A stretch of DNA of 64,000 nucleotides from Sphingobacterium faecale (GCF_016746095.1 NZ_JAERTY010000013.1:1-64000); one strand, 5' to 3'; positions 1-9,484 are shown, counted from the first letter of the stretch. The notes: generated by a model from the letters alone, not told the origin. A program made the numbers and translations.

Positions 1-2
1 TT

Positions 3-98
3 AACTTTATTGAGGTCAATCATAGCGGGATAAACAGTTAAATATTTGAATTTAAGATACTTAAATATATAACCATGCCCACTATATTGCAAATTTTT
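3..98 (-). pseudogene. Out-of-frame remnant of the second AraC helix-turn-helix
   Basis: Skipping one base after codon GTA (minus strand, 102-100) gives an open frame to the window edge. It contains LQYSGHGYIFKYLKF followed by KYLTVYP. This resembles the usual LGYSSHSYFSKVFKKYFGVSP end of AraC proteins. About four codons (the IAxx segment) also seem to be missing. The simplest reading is a small deletion with frameshift in the gene at 97-984. A sequencing error alone would not explain the missing codons. Confidence 0.5.
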
Positions 99-984
99 AT
101 ACCAAATTATTAATCGAACTCAGGTTTTTAGCTTTTTCCATTCTTAACTGTACGACATAGGCGTACAGTGTAGTACCGTAGGTAGCTTTGAAACTTTGCT
201 TAAGCTTCTTTTCATTCATAAAAAATATCTTTGCCAGTTCTGCACTTGAAGGTGGGGTGTCTAGATTTAGTGTAAGATAAGATTTTATTTTTTCTAAACT
301 GTCGGATGGCTGGGATGCGATTTCAGGAATATTTTCTCCATACTGTGTCTGTTGATGTATGGTAAATAGGAGCTCCCGCAACTTAAGTTTAAAAAAGTGA
401 TATCTATGTTCAATTATATCTTTACTGTTTATCATATCCTCCATAATCTGTAGCATCTTAAGATCTATACAAAGAGTTTCATTGGGTCTGTTTTCTGGTG
501 TTCCAGACAGGATATATTGATGGAAACTATCTTCATTTATCCAATCTTCATATTTTATGAGATCGAAATAAAAATCGATGGACATTTTTATTATGATATA
601 ATGTAGCGCCTCTCCTGGTTTCACAATGAGAACGCCTCCACCTCCTTCTGTATCTAAGAAGTTTCGTTGTAACATTCCCGCCCTATGTGTATAAGACTCA
701 TTACCTGCTCCATTTTTTACACAAGAATTACCCCCGAGATAGAAAAAAAAACGAACGTGTGGAGTCTCTGCAGACCAGTTATTGGTAAGAATAGTAGCTG
801 TATCTATCTGGGCCTCGACAATATGTAATCCCACCGAATGAAAGATGTCACAATGTATCGACACTTGATGCTGTTTGTAGCTGAACACTCTATGTATCAA
901 TACATCTTCCTCTATATGAGTTCTTTCCACTATATCATCATGTATTATTTTGTCTATCTCAATAATCTCTGATCTCAATCGCAT
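97..984 (-). CDS. AraC-family regulator, C-terminally truncated
   Basis: This is a DNA-binding regulator divergent from the siderophore-uptake operon at 1096. The first ~210 residues form a sensor part of the type seen in PchR-like AraC proteins. The last ~60 residues hold the first helix-turn-helix (SSAELAKIFFMNEKKLKQSF) and the linker helix ending MEKAKNL. Family members carry a second helix-turn-helix of about 40 residues after this, and here the frame stops instead. The missing part is readable in another frame just past the stop (see 3-98). The context suggests it once controlled, or still weakly controls, the neighbouring receptor operon. Family assignment is firm; loss of function is inferred. 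Confidence 0.75.
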   Translation of the reverse strand: MRLRSEIIEIDKIIHDDIVERTHIEEDVLIHRVFSYKQHQVSIHCDIFHSVGLHIVEAQIDTATILTNNWSAETPHVRFFFYLGGNSCVKNGAGNESYTHRAGMLQRNFLDTEGGGGVLIVKPGEALHYIIIKMSIDFYFDLIKYEDWINEDSFHQYILSGTPENRPNETLCIDLKMLQIMEDMINSKDIIEHRYHFFKLKLRELLFTIHQQTQYGENIPEIASQPSDSLEKIKSYLTLNLDTPPSSAELAKIFFMNEKKLKQSFKATYGTTLYAYVVQLRMEKAKNLSSINNLV

Positions 985-1021
985 GCCTCTATTTCGCTAT
1001 TTTTTGTCCTGTTTATCACTA

Positions 1022-1050
1022 TTTGTTAATCGGCATAGTAATTACATTTG
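1022..1050 (+). promoter_or_regulatory. Promoter of the siderophore-uptake operon
   Basis: TTTG at 1022-1025 and TACATTTG at 1043-1050 are separated by 17 bases. This matches the Bacteroidota -33/-7 pattern (TTTG, TAnnTTTG). Transcription would start near 1057, about 40 bases before the ATG at 1096. Confidence 0.6.
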
Positions 1051-1095
1051 CGAAGTTATTTATAATTAATCTAAATACCAATAGTGTTGTCAAGA

Positions 1096-3507
1096 ATGAA
1101 AATAGATTTATCTGAAATCAAACAAGTGGTTTGCATATCCTTGATGTTTTCAATATTATTTACAAGTACCTCACTTTTTGCACAATCATCAAAAAGAGAT
1201 GGAGCAAAGATTATCGGATATGTCAAGGATGCAGATGGAAATGCTGTGCCCAGTGCTACTGTCTATGTTTTAAATACAAGATACAGTACTCAAGTTGACA
1301 AAGATGGTCATTATGTCCTGATGGTAGCTTCAGGAGAATATGAGGTGATGAGTTCTGCAGTTGGGTTTATAGCGCAGAAGAAAAAAGTATCTATAGGTCG
1401 AAATGAGACTAAACATCACCAATTTGTTTTGAAAGTAGACCCGAATACAGCGATAGAGCAGGTTGTGGTCAGTGGTAAATCTGCAATTCAAGAGGTCAGG
1501 GAGACTCCTTACAATGTTGCTGTATTGGACGCTACGAAATTTCATAACTCGTCTATGGAGCTTTCAGATTTATTAAATAGAGCTTCGGGGGTTAAAATTC
1601 GACAAAGTGGAGGATTGGGATCTGCCACGTCTGTTAATTTGAACGGTTTTTCTGGCAGACATGTGAAGGTATTTATTGATGGTGTACCTATGCAGGGAAT
1701 GGGATCTGCATTTCAGCTGAATAATATTCCTGTTAATTTGGCTGAACGTATTGAAATATATAAAGGGGTGGTTCCGATTGAATTGGGCTCAGATGCTTTG
1801 GGAGGAGCAATCAATATTATTACCAATAAACGTAATAAATCCTATGCAGATGTATCCTATTCTTATGGATCTTTCAATACGCATAAGACTAATATCAATG
1901 TTGGATACGCAGCAAAGAATGGATTTACGGTCCAATTAAACGCTTTTCAGAACTATTCAGACAATAACTATCGCGTCTATACCCAAATTAAAGACTTTAA
2001 AACCAGCAATTTTACGATGGATAGTGTATGGACAAGGGCCTTCCATAACAAATACCATAACGAAACAGCTATTTTAAAGACGGGATTTGTGAATACGAGC
2101 TGGGCGGATCAATTTCTTATAGGTGTGACTCTTGGTAAAGAATATTCTGATATTCAAAATGCCAACACTATGAAAATAGTATATGGCGAAAAATCGAGAA
2201 ATGGTAATACTGTAATGCCCTCGTTAACCTATTCTAAGAGAGGTTTATTGACCGAAGGACTGGACGTTATATTAACAGCTAATTATAATCATAACTATAA
2301 TCAAAATATAGATACTGCATCAAGAGAATACAACTGGCTCGGTGAGTATCGAGAAACTAAAAATGTTGGTGAGGGGAGTAGATCGTTAGCCAAGTTTTAC
2401 AATGACAATGCTGTTGCTTCATTAAATGTGATCTATAAAATAAATAATCAGCATAGCTTCTCATTTAATGATAACTGGTCAACTTATGAACGTAAAAATG
2501 CAGATAATGTAGCGATCAAAGATGAATACTCTAAACCGGAGGATAAAGCAAATAATTATAAAAATGTAGCTGGTCTATCCTATAAATTTAATTACAATAA
2601 ACGATGGGTCTCTACTGTTTTTGGGAAGCATTATAAGCAGAAGACATCAGGAGTAGTCAATGCGGGGGAAAGTGAGTCGTTTCCAACATGGAAAAGAGTA
2701 ACGGCAGAAGCTAGTGCTTTTGGCTACGGGGTGGCAACTACTTATTTTTGGAAAGATTTTCAATATAAAGTCTCCTATGAAAAAGCATTACGGATGCCCT
2801 CCGACTCCGAGATTTTAGGCGATGCGCTATTAGAGCGAGCGAATGCTGAGCTGAGACCGGAGAGAAGTAATGGCGTAAATATTGGTGCATCTTATCAAAA
2901 GGATTTTAATGAAAATCATGCTGTTTATATTGATGCGAGTGGTTTGTATCGCGATGTCCAGGATTTTATTCGTCGTACTATCGTACAACGAACCGGAGAA
3001 GCGCAAAATGTAAATCACGGGAAAGTGCAAAATTTAGGGCTGAATTTTGAAGGGAGGTATTATTATAAGCGATTTCTATCAGTAGGGGGGACCCTAACCT
3101 ATCAAAGTCTTATCAATAAAGAATTGTATACTAATTATGGGGATAAACAGTTGTCTGCGACTTATAATGACCGTGTGCCTAATCAGCCTTATCTATATGG
3201 TAATGGTGAAATTGAAATGCGCTTTCAGGGTATTCAAGAGCCTACAGATTTACTAACCATAGGCTATAATTTAAACTATGTTCACTCCTTTTATAGAGAA
3301 TGGCCAAGTTTAGGGGATGTCAATACTAAACACACCATTGACGGTCAATTATCTCATGATTTTACAGCTTCCTATGCTATGAAAAATGGACGTTATAATA
3401 TCGCATTGGAGGCAAGAAACTTGAGCGATCAACGCCTATATGATAATTATAGTCTACAAAAACCGGGACGTAGTTTTGGTGTAAAACTTCGATACTTTTT
3501 TATGTAA
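1096..3507 (+). CDS. TonB-dependent siderophore receptor
   Basis: Outer-membrane receptor that imports ferric siderophores using TonB energy. The order is signal peptide (ending SLFAQ), a carboxypeptidase-regulatory-like domain (about residues 37-110, starting IIGYVKDADG), plug domain (about 135-245, with LNGFSGRHVKVFIDGVPMQG and the ERIEIYKG and GGAINIIT motifs), then a beta barrel ending in the aromatic terminus LRYFFM. The total of 803 residues is normal. I chose ATG 1096 over GTG 1084 because the signal peptide and promoter spacing fit both and ATG is the stronger codon. Receptor, DUF4374 lipoprotein and binding protein follow on one strand, as in XusA-type xenosiderophore loci of Bacteroides. 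The exact ligand cannot be read. Confidence 0.85.
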   Translation: MKIDLSEIKQVVCISLMFSILFTSTSLFAQSSKRDGAKIIGYVKDADGNAVPSATVYVLNTRYSTQVDKDGHYVLMVASGEYEVMSSAVGFIAQKKKVSIGRNETKHHQFVLKVDPNTAIEQVVVSGKSAIQEVRETPYNVAVLDATKFHNSSMELSDLLNRASGVKIRQSGGLGSATSVNLNGFSGRHVKVFIDGVPMQGMGSAFQLNNIPVNLAERIEIYKGVVPIELGSDALGGAINIITNKRNKSYADVSYSYGSFNTHKTNINVGYAAKNGFTVQLNAFQNYSDNNYRVYTQIKDFKTSNFTMDSVWTRAFHNKYHNETAILKTGFVNTSWADQFLIGVTLGKEYSDIQNANTMKIVYGEKSRNGNTVMPSLTYSKRGLLTEGLDVILTANYNHNYNQNIDTASREYNWLGEYRETKNVGEGSRSLAKFYNDNAVASLNVIYKINNQHSFSFNDNWSTYERKNADNVAIKDEYSKPEDKANNYKNVAGLSYKFNYNKRWVSTVFGKHYKQKTSGVVNAGESESFPTWKRVTAEASAFGYGVATTYFWKDFQYKVSYEKALRMPSDSEILGDALLERANAELRPERSNGVNIGASYQKDFNENHAVYIDASGLYRDVQDFIRRTIVQRTGEAQNVNHGKVQNLGLNFEGRYYYKRFLSVGGTLTYQSLINKELYTNYGDKQLSATYNDRVPNQPYLYGNGEIEMRFQGIQEPTDLLTIGYNLNYVHSFYREWPSLGDVNTKHTIDGQLSHDFTASYAMKNGRYNIALEARNLSDQRLYDNYSLQKPGRSFGVKLRYFFM

Positions 3508-3540
3508 TCTAATAAATAATTGAAATTAATAAATTATAAT

Positions 3541-4854
3541 ATGATGAGTTCTAAAAACAATGTATTCAGAGGTGCTATTGCATTATTATTGTGCGGTAGT
3601 ATAATTAGCTGTTCAGATAAGAAAGTTTTCGATGAGGAGCGTGAGTCTAACGATGTCGAGTTCTTTATTTCAGCTTCTGAAAGTGAAACTGCTAGCTATT
3701 TATTAGCTGTGCCAGATATCACCGCAAAAGAAAAGTTAACTATTAAAGGTAAGGGGATGGAGTCTGATGCATATGGCTCTTGGTTATTCCCAACGCCTTA
3801 CGTTGGTATTGGACTACAATACCGAAAGGGCGATCCTGGTATCGGTATCGGTATAGCTTTAGGGCCCAACGGTAAAATTATAAAAAGTGGTAGCGAGTTT
3901 CAGATTGTTTCAAGATTTACAACTTATGGTGTCTTTCAAGAAAAAGTATTATCTGTTGTTGAAGGGATAGTTCAGCGGGATGATAAAGGTAATATGGATA
4001 ATACCAAGTTGTATTCTACCTTCAATTTTATCGATCCTGCTGATAATAATGCCGTTACTACGATAACGAAAAGTACAACAAACTTAACTGGTAATGGTGA
4101 GTATTCAATTTTATCAGGAGTAGTTCAATTTGGTGCCAATAACTTTTTAACAGCACTTGTTCCGAGACAATTTAAAGAAGGCTTAGATAGGAATGGAAAG
4201 CCTACATTAGTGATGAGTGACACGCAATATCCGGATTCAGTTTGGATCGCATCATTTGACAAAGATCTCAAGATGACCAAATTGTACGGAGATGATCGGA
4301 TTAGTTACGCTGCAGGAAGACACCGCTCACAATTCTATAATACAATAGGTGGGGATGACGAGGGAAATCTTTATGCCTTCGCTCCCAAGAACGCGATAAC
4401 ATCGAAGGCAAGCGGTGTGCTTAAAATCAATAAAGGCGCTTCAGAATTTGATAAAAATTACTACTGGAATCTTGATGAAGAGGTCGTGAAATCCGGTATA
4501 TCAAGTAGTCCTTCTTTTAATAGAATACATCATGTAAAGGGAGATTACTTTATTGTAGAATATCTTATAAAGGGTAGTAACCCTATCGAAGGCGATGTCC
4601 CTAGCTCTAACGCGCTTGCGATTGTCAATGTCCGTACAAAGGAATTTAAATGGGTAAAAGATATCCCGGATTACAATTACTATCCTAAATTCCATACGCC
4701 AATTGCTGACGGTGGTAAGTTTTACGTGCCAGTAAAAGAAGTGGACAAATTACCTGCAATCTATATTATTGACCCTGTCACAGGTCAAGCAGCCAAAGGT
4801 CTAGAAGTAGATGCTAAAGATATTAATGGTATCGGCAAGCTTCGTAAAAAATAG
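3541..4854 (+). CDS. DUF4374 surface lipoprotein (XusB-like)
   Basis: A lipoprotein: the signal peptide ends SIISC, with the lipidated Cys followed by SDKK. The mature part repeats beta-strand-rich segments typical of DUF4374 propeller proteins, for example the HHVKGDYFIVEYL and IVNVRTKEFKWV stretches. In Bacteroides thetaiotaomicron the DUF4374 protein XusB sits beside the receptor XusA and binds xenosiderophores at the cell surface. I assign the family from its overall look and from its place directly behind a TonB receptor. ATG 3541 is preferred to TTG 3520, which would add seven residues before the signal peptide. The gap to the receptor gene is only 33 bases, so it is probably cotranscribed. 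Confidence 0.7.
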   Translation: MMSSKNNVFRGAIALLLCGSIISCSDKKVFDEERESNDVEFFISASESETASYLLAVPDITAKEKLTIKGKGMESDAYGSWLFPTPYVGIGLQYRKGDPGIGIGIALGPNGKIIKSGSEFQIVSRFTTYGVFQEKVLSVVEGIVQRDDKGNMDNTKLYSTFNFIDPADNNAVTTITKSTTNLTGNGEYSILSGVVQFGANNFLTALVPRQFKEGLDRNGKPTLVMSDTQYPDSVWIASFDKDLKMTKLYGDDRISYAAGRHRSQFYNTIGGDDEGNLYAFAPKNAITSKASGVLKINKGASEFDKNYYWNLDEEVVKSGISSSPSFNRIHHVKGDYFIVEYLIKGSNPIEGDVPSSNALAIVNVRTKEFKWVKDIPDYNYYPKFHTPIADGGKFYVPVKEVDKLPAIYIIDPVTGQAAKGLEVDAKDINGIGKLRKK

Positions 4855-4867
4855 GTAGTCCCTTAAT

Positions 4868-4919
4868 AAATGAATATTACAAATAGTAGGAGTAGACCTT
4901 CTGTTTGTAATATTCATTT
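4868..4919. other. Perfect 16-bp hairpin within the siderophore operon
   Basis: Arms 4868-4883 (aaatgaatattacaaa) and 4904-4919 are perfect complements around a 20-base loop. No U-tract follows. It lies between the DUF4374 gene and the binding-protein gene, so it could partly terminate or stabilise the upstream mRNA. It also argues against an early start of the next gene at 4870, which would place the hairpin in coding sequence. Confidence 0.7.
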
Positions 4920-4944
4920 TATATTATCCACAAGAATATTAATT

Positions 4945-5865
4945 ATGAAATGTCATTTTCTTATAGCCCTATTTTTAGCGGCTTGTTACTTCAATACCTC
5001 TGCTCAGCAGGCAGTCACTTTCAAACATTCTAAAGGCGAAACCAAGGTTTCAGCAAATCCAAAAAAAGTGTTGATTATGGATTTGAGTGCACTTGAAACT
5101 TATTACGAATTGGGAATACCGGTTGCAGCGACGGTTGACCAGGTTCCGGAATATTTAAATGAATATAACGATACAAAGTATATACGGGTCGGGAATGTTA
5201 AAACGCCAAATATGGAAGCGGTAGCTGCTCTAAAGCCTGACTTTATCATTACTGGAGGTCGAATGGGAAATTACTATGACTCTCTATCTATGGTCGCTCC
5301 CACGATTATCTTCGGTACAGACAATGCTGATTTTTGGGGTTCGTTTGAACAGAATGTACGTGATATTGCAAAATTACACGGTAAAGAAAAAATCGGAGAA
5401 GCAAAGTTACAAGCTTTGCGGCAGAAAGCTGCTAAAGTGCAAGACAGAGCAAAAGCAGATCCTAAGAAAACAGTGTTAGCAATGCACATGGGCGGGCGCT
5501 TGATGCCGAGCGGTCCTAACTCTCGTTTTGGATTCTTGTATGATGCCCTGGATTTAAAACCGGCGTATATACCAGATGCCGAAGCTTCAAATGCCCCTAG
5601 AGGTGGAGATCGTCCTCAAGCCCCGAAATTGGCTGATATCAATCCCGATTACTTGTTCGTTTTTGACCGTAACACGGGCATACAAGGAGTTATGCCTGAT
5701 CCAGCCGATATTATCAATGATGATATCAAAGCGACCGAAGCTTATAAGAATAATAAGGTATTTATTGTTCCAGGATGGATTTGGTATCTTTCGGGGAGTG
5801 GCTTGATATCTGTTGATCAAAAGATAACAGATATCGGTGAGAAGCTTTATAATATAACATTTTAA
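4945..5865 (+). CDS. Periplasmic siderophore-binding protein (FatB/CeuE-like)
   Basis: Solute-binding protein of the iron-siderophore ABC importer class (periplasmic binding protein, TroA-like fold). The N-terminus MKCHFLIALFLAACYFNTSAQ fits a signal peptide, and LAAC could be a lipobox. The N-lobe contains the NPKKVLIMDLSALETYYELG stretch and a further segment ending KPDFIITGG, a pattern typical of siderophore binders that mark the metal-ligand cleft. Its 306 residues are normal. ATG 4945 was chosen because ORF sequence upstream encodes the hairpin at 4868-4919. No permease or ATPase gene follows, so the rest of the importer must lie elsewhere. It ends just before the palindromic terminator at 5878. 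Confidence 0.8.
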   Translation: MKCHFLIALFLAACYFNTSAQQAVTFKHSKGETKVSANPKKVLIMDLSALETYYELGIPVAATVDQVPEYLNEYNDTKYIRVGNVKTPNMEAVAALKPDFIITGGRMGNYYDSLSMVAPTIIFGTDNADFWGSFEQNVRDIAKLHGKEKIGEAKLQALRQKAAKVQDRAKADPKKTVLAMHMGGRLMPSGPNSRFGFLYDALDLKPAYIPDAEASNAPRGGDRPQAPKLADINPDYLFVFDRNTGIQGVMPDPADIINDDIKATEAYKNNKVFIVPGWIWYLSGSGLISVDQKITDIGEKLYNITF

Positions 5866-5877
5866 AAAGAGCTAAAT

Positions 5878-5923
5878 CACAATAACAAAGAAGCCCGCTA
5901 TAGCGGGCTTCTTTGTTATTGTG
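5878..5923. terminator. Bidirectional terminator, 46-bp perfect palindrome
   Basis: Both 23-base halves (cacaataacaaagaagcccg followed by cta, and its complement) match exactly, giving a GC-rich core agcccgc/gcgggct flanked by A and T runs. It serves the converging binding-protein and carB genes. The last codons and stop of carB (5916) lie inside it. Confidence 0.9.
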
Positions 5924-8735
5924 CGTTTAAGAACATTGATTTCTTTAAAACCAATTCCCTAAAATAAGGGTCTTTTAAATCTTTGATAAAACGTATGGCT
6001 TCACCCGTTGATTTCATTTCTGGGCCTAATTGTTTATCTACCTCTGGGAACTTAGAGAAGGAGAATACAGGCTCTTTGATCGCCCAACCTTCAAGTTTGC
6101 GCTCGATGGTAAAATCTTTCAATTTGTTTGCTCCCAACATTACTTTGGTTGCGATATTGATATAAGGTACATCGTAAGCCTTAGCTATGAATGGAACAGT
6201 ACGTGATGCGCGAGGGTTGGCCTCGATAACATATACATTTTCTCCTTTTATAGCAAACTGAATGTTTAACAGTCCTCTTACGTTCAGTGCTTTAGCAAGT
6301 TTGATCGAATATGTTTCCATTTTATCCTGTACAGCTTGAGAAAGCTCAAAAGGAGGTAATACCGCGTATGAATCTCCAGAGTGAATACCTGCTGGTTCAA
6401 TATGCTCCATCATCCCGATGATATGTACATCTTCTCCATCCGAAATAGAATCCGATTCTGCTTCTTCAGCACGATCCAAGAAATGGTCGATCAATATTTG
6501 ATTTCCAGGAAGGTTTTTAAGTAGATTAACAACTGCTTTTTCTAAGTCTTCATCATTGATGACGATACTCATTCCTTGTCCACCTAATACATAAGAAGGG
6601 CGTACCAAAACTGGATAACCGACTTCGTTTGCAACTTTGATTGCTTCTTCAGCAGATGTTGCGACACCATACTTTGGATAAGGAATTTCAAGCTCTTTTA
6701 GGAGATCTGAGAAACGGCCACGGTCTTCAGCAAGGTCCATATCCTGGAATGAAGTACCAATTATTTTAACTCCTAGTTTTTCTAGACGTTCAGCCATTTT
6801 CAACGCCGTCTGACCACCTAACTGTACGATTACTCCTTCTGGTTTTTCTAATTCAATGATTTCGCGTACATGCTCCCAGAATACTGGCTCGAAGTATAGC
6901 TTGTCTGCCATGTTAAAGTCTGTTGATACAGTCTCAGGGTTACAGTTGACCATGATCGATTCGTAGCCACATTCCTTGGCAGCCAATAAGCCGTGTACAC
7001 ATGAATAATCAAACTCGATACCTTGACCGATACGGTTAGGTCCAGAACCTAATACGATGATTTTCTTTTTATCCGAAACAATCGACTCGTTCTCGTCTTC
7101 AAAAGTAGAGTAGAAATAAGGAGTATGTGCTGGAAATTCTGCAGCACAGGTATCTACCATTTTGTAAACACGATTGATTCCTAGTTGTTTACGACGGTCA
7201 TAAACCTCGTCTTCTGTTACATTGCCCAACAACCAGGAGATTTGCTCATCCGAATAACCTTTTTGCTTCAAGGTCATGAAGAAATCGCGTGGAATATTGG
7301 ATAGCTGGTAGCGGCGTAATTCTTGCTCTAGCTGAACTAATTCTTGAATCTGTACTAAGAACCATTTGTCAATATGCGTCGCTTTACGGATGGATTCTAG
7401 AGGAACACCTAGTTCAAAAGCGTCTTTTACGTGGAACAAGCGGTCAGCACTTGGATGCTCTAAACTGTGCATGATATCATCTAGGTTGCGCAGTTGTTTG
7501 CCATCTGCACCTAGTCCTGCACGGCCTGTTTCTAGAGACTGACAGGCTTTTTGTAGTGCTTCGATAAATGTACGGCCGATAGCCATAACCTCGCCCACAG
7601 CTTTCATCTGAAGACCTAGTTCTTTGTTTGCTCCTTTGAATTTGTCGAAGTTAAAACGCGGAACCTTTACGATTACGTAGTCTAATGTAGGTTCGAAATA
7701 TGCTGAAGTTGTTTTGGTAATCTGGTTTTGTAACTCATCTAAGTTATATCCGATAGCCAATTTAGCAGCTATTTTAGCGATAGGGTAGCCAGTTGCTTTA
7801 GAGGCTAATGCGGAAGAGCGTGATACACGAGGGTTGATCTCGATTGCGATGATATCTTCGTTTTCAGGATTTACCGAGAACTGAACATTACAGCCTCCAG
7901 CAAAAGTTCCTATCGAACGCATCATCTTAATCGCTTGGTTACGCATATCTTGGTAACACTTATCGGACAATGTCATACCTGGAGCTACTGTGATAGAGTC
8001 ACCCGTATGTATACCCATTGGATCAAAGTTCTCGATTGTACAGATGATGATTACGTTGTCGTTTGTATCACGTAGCAATTCTAACTCGAATTCTTTCCAG
8101 CCTAATACCGCCTGCTCTACTAACACCTCATGAGTAGGTGATGCGTGTAAGCCTCTATTCAAGGCTGCATCGAAATCTTCTTTTTTATGTACGAATCCAC
8201 CTCCTGTACCTGCTAATGTATAGGATGGACGGATTACTAAAGGAAAACCGATTTCTTGTGCCGCTTCTTTTCCTTCAAGGAAAGAGTTTGCGATTTTTGA
8301 AGGAGCTACACCTACACCGATATCAATCATCAGCTGACGGAATTCTTCGCGGTTTTCTGTCTTCTCAATAGCCGCGACATCGACTCCGATCACTTGAACA
8401 TTGTATTTCTCCCAAAGCCCAATATTTGAGGCTTCAATACATAGGTTTAAGGCCGTCTGTCCACCCATCGTTGGTAATACGGCATCAATCTTTTGCTCTT
8501 TTAATATTTGCTCGATACTCTCGCAAGTAAGAGGTAATAGATAGATGTGGTCTGCTACAACCTTATCGGTCATAATTGTTGCAGGGTTAGAATTAATTAT
8601 GGACACTGTGATGCCTTCTTCTTTGAGAGATAAGGCAGCTTGAGATCCTGAATAATCAAATTCACACGCTTGTCCGATAACAATAGGACCAGAACCTATG
8701 ATTAAGACAGAGTTAATGGAGGTGTTTCTAGGCAT
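5916..8735 (-). CDS. carB: Carbamoyl-phosphate synthase large subunit
   Basis: Makes carbamoyl phosphate for pyrimidine and arginine synthesis from glutamine-derived ammonia, bicarbonate and two ATP. Two tandem ATP-grasp halves are visible: the first starts SVLIIGSGPIVIGQACEFDY, the second (about residue 560) has IIVLGSGPNRIGQGIEFDY. The glycine-rich loops LAGTGGGF and LGGQGMS are present. At 939 residues it stops after the second synthetase half. The enteric enzyme has about 1073 residues and ends in an allosteric (MGS-like) domain that is absent here. I recall similarly short forms in related Bacteroidota. The small subunit carA is not in the window. Confidence 0.95.
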   Translation of the reverse strand: MPRNTSINSVLIIGSGPIVIGQACEFDYSGSQAALSLKEEGITVSIINSNPATIMTDKVVADHIYLLPLTCESIEQILKEQKIDAVLPTMGGQTALNLCIEASNIGLWEKYNVQVIGVDVAAIEKTENREEFRQLMIDIGVGVAPSKIANSFLEGKEAAQEIGFPLVIRPSYTLAGTGGGFVHKKEDFDAALNRGLHASPTHEVLVEQAVLGWKEFELELLRDTNDNVIIICTIENFDPMGIHTGDSITVAPGMTLSDKCYQDMRNQAIKMMRSIGTFAGGCNVQFSVNPENEDIIAIEINPRVSRSSALASKATGYPIAKIAAKLAIGYNLDELQNQITKTTSAYFEPTLDYVIVKVPRFNFDKFKGANKELGLQMKAVGEVMAIGRTFIEALQKACQSLETGRAGLGADGKQLRNLDDIMHSLEHPSADRLFHVKDAFELGVPLESIRKATHIDKWFLVQIQELVQLEQELRRYQLSNIPRDFFMTLKQKGYSDEQISWLLGNVTEDEVYDRRKQLGINRVYKMVDTCAAEFPAHTPYFYSTFEDENESIVSDKKKIIVLGSGPNRIGQGIEFDYSCVHGLLAAKECGYESIMVNCNPETVSTDFNMADKLYFEPVFWEHVREIIELEKPEGVIVQLGGQTALKMAERLEKLGVKIIGTSFQDMDLAEDRGRFSDLLKELEIPYPKYGVATSAEEAIKVANEVGYPVLVRPSYVLGGQGMSIVINDEDLEKAVVNLLKNLPGNQILIDHFLDRAEEAESDSISDGEDVHIIGMMEHIEPAGIHSGDSYAVLPPFELSQAVQDKMETYSIKLAKALNVRGLLNIQFAIKGENVYVIEANPRASRTVPFIAKAYDVPYINIATKVMLGANKLKDFTIERKLEGWAIKEPVFSFSKFPEVDKQLGPEMKSTGEAIRFIKDLKDPYFRELVLKKSMFLNAQ

Positions 8736-8986
8736 TATTTATTAGATCAAAAAATTAAAATACGAACTTATTGTTATTAACAAAGCTGTGAAAATGCCTT
8801 TGAAGAGAAGAGTATTCCGACTGCTTTGTCGGAGTGCAAAGTTATATTTAATTTTTGATATAGTCAAAAATGTTTTGTTAAACTTAGTACCCTATAAAAA
8901 GGGTTTTTTGAAATATCTGCCGAAATGGTACATTATTTGCTTTATATTCGGCAATAATTTAAAAAAATAACTACAAATACAACTTT

Positions 8987-9484
8987 ATGAAAAAATTTAC
9001 TTTAGCATTAGTCGCATTGTTAGTCGCTGGGGCTTCTCAGGCTCAGGACTATAAGAACTCGATCGGTATCCGTCTTGGATCAGGGTATTATGACGTGGTA
9101 TCTGCATCTTTTAAAACATTCATTAAGCAGCCTGCTGCTTTGGAATTTAACTTAGGTTTTGATTCTGATAAATTTGGCGGAAAAAGTTTTACGAATTTAG
9201 CACTTTCTGGTGCTTACCAACATCATTTCCCTATCGGAAATATCGATGGATTCAAATGGTTCGTAGGTGGTGGTGCTGTATTGTCTAATACTTTCTCAGA
9301 TATTGATGAGGTTAAGGGTTTTAGCGCAGGTATCTTCCCTACAGGGGGTGTTGATTACAAGTTGAAAAGTGCTCCTTTCGCATTTTCGGCTGACATTAGA
9401 CCTACTATCCATGTTGTAAATGGTGCAGGACACTATAACGGTTTCTACGCTAATGGCGGTGTAACAGCTCGTTATACTTTCTAA
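8987..9484 (+). CDS. Small outer-membrane beta-barrel protein
   Basis: The signal peptide MKKFTLALVALLVAGASQAQ is followed by alternating hydrophobic/polar strands rich in Gly, Tyr and Phe, ending in GGVTARYTF. A terminal Phe is the usual barrel-assembly signal. At 165 residues it resembles eight-stranded OmpA/OmpX-like barrels. It stands alone between carB and a terminator, so no specific role can be named. Upstream, a small inverted repeat tgccgaa/ttcggca (8918-8924 and 8947-8953) lies in its leader. Confidence 0.75.
   Translation: MKKFTLALVALLVAGASQAQDYKNSIGIRLGSGYYDVVSASFKTFIKQPAALEFNLGFDSDKFGGKSFTNLALSGAYQHHFPIGNIDGFKWFVGGGAVLSNTFSDIDEVKGFSAGIFPTGGVDYKLKSAPFAFSADIRPTIHVVNGAGHYNGFYANGGVTARYTF

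Noticed and set aside
1330..1545. 71-codon minus-strand ORF inside the TonB receptor gene
   Set aside because: It lies antisense in the carboxypeptidase-regulatory and plug region and has no domain.
8788..8970. Small ORF of 60 codons upstream of the outer-membrane barrel gene
   Set aside because: Low-complexity hydrophobic/basic translation, no homology that I know, and it overlaps the barrel gene leader with its hairpins.
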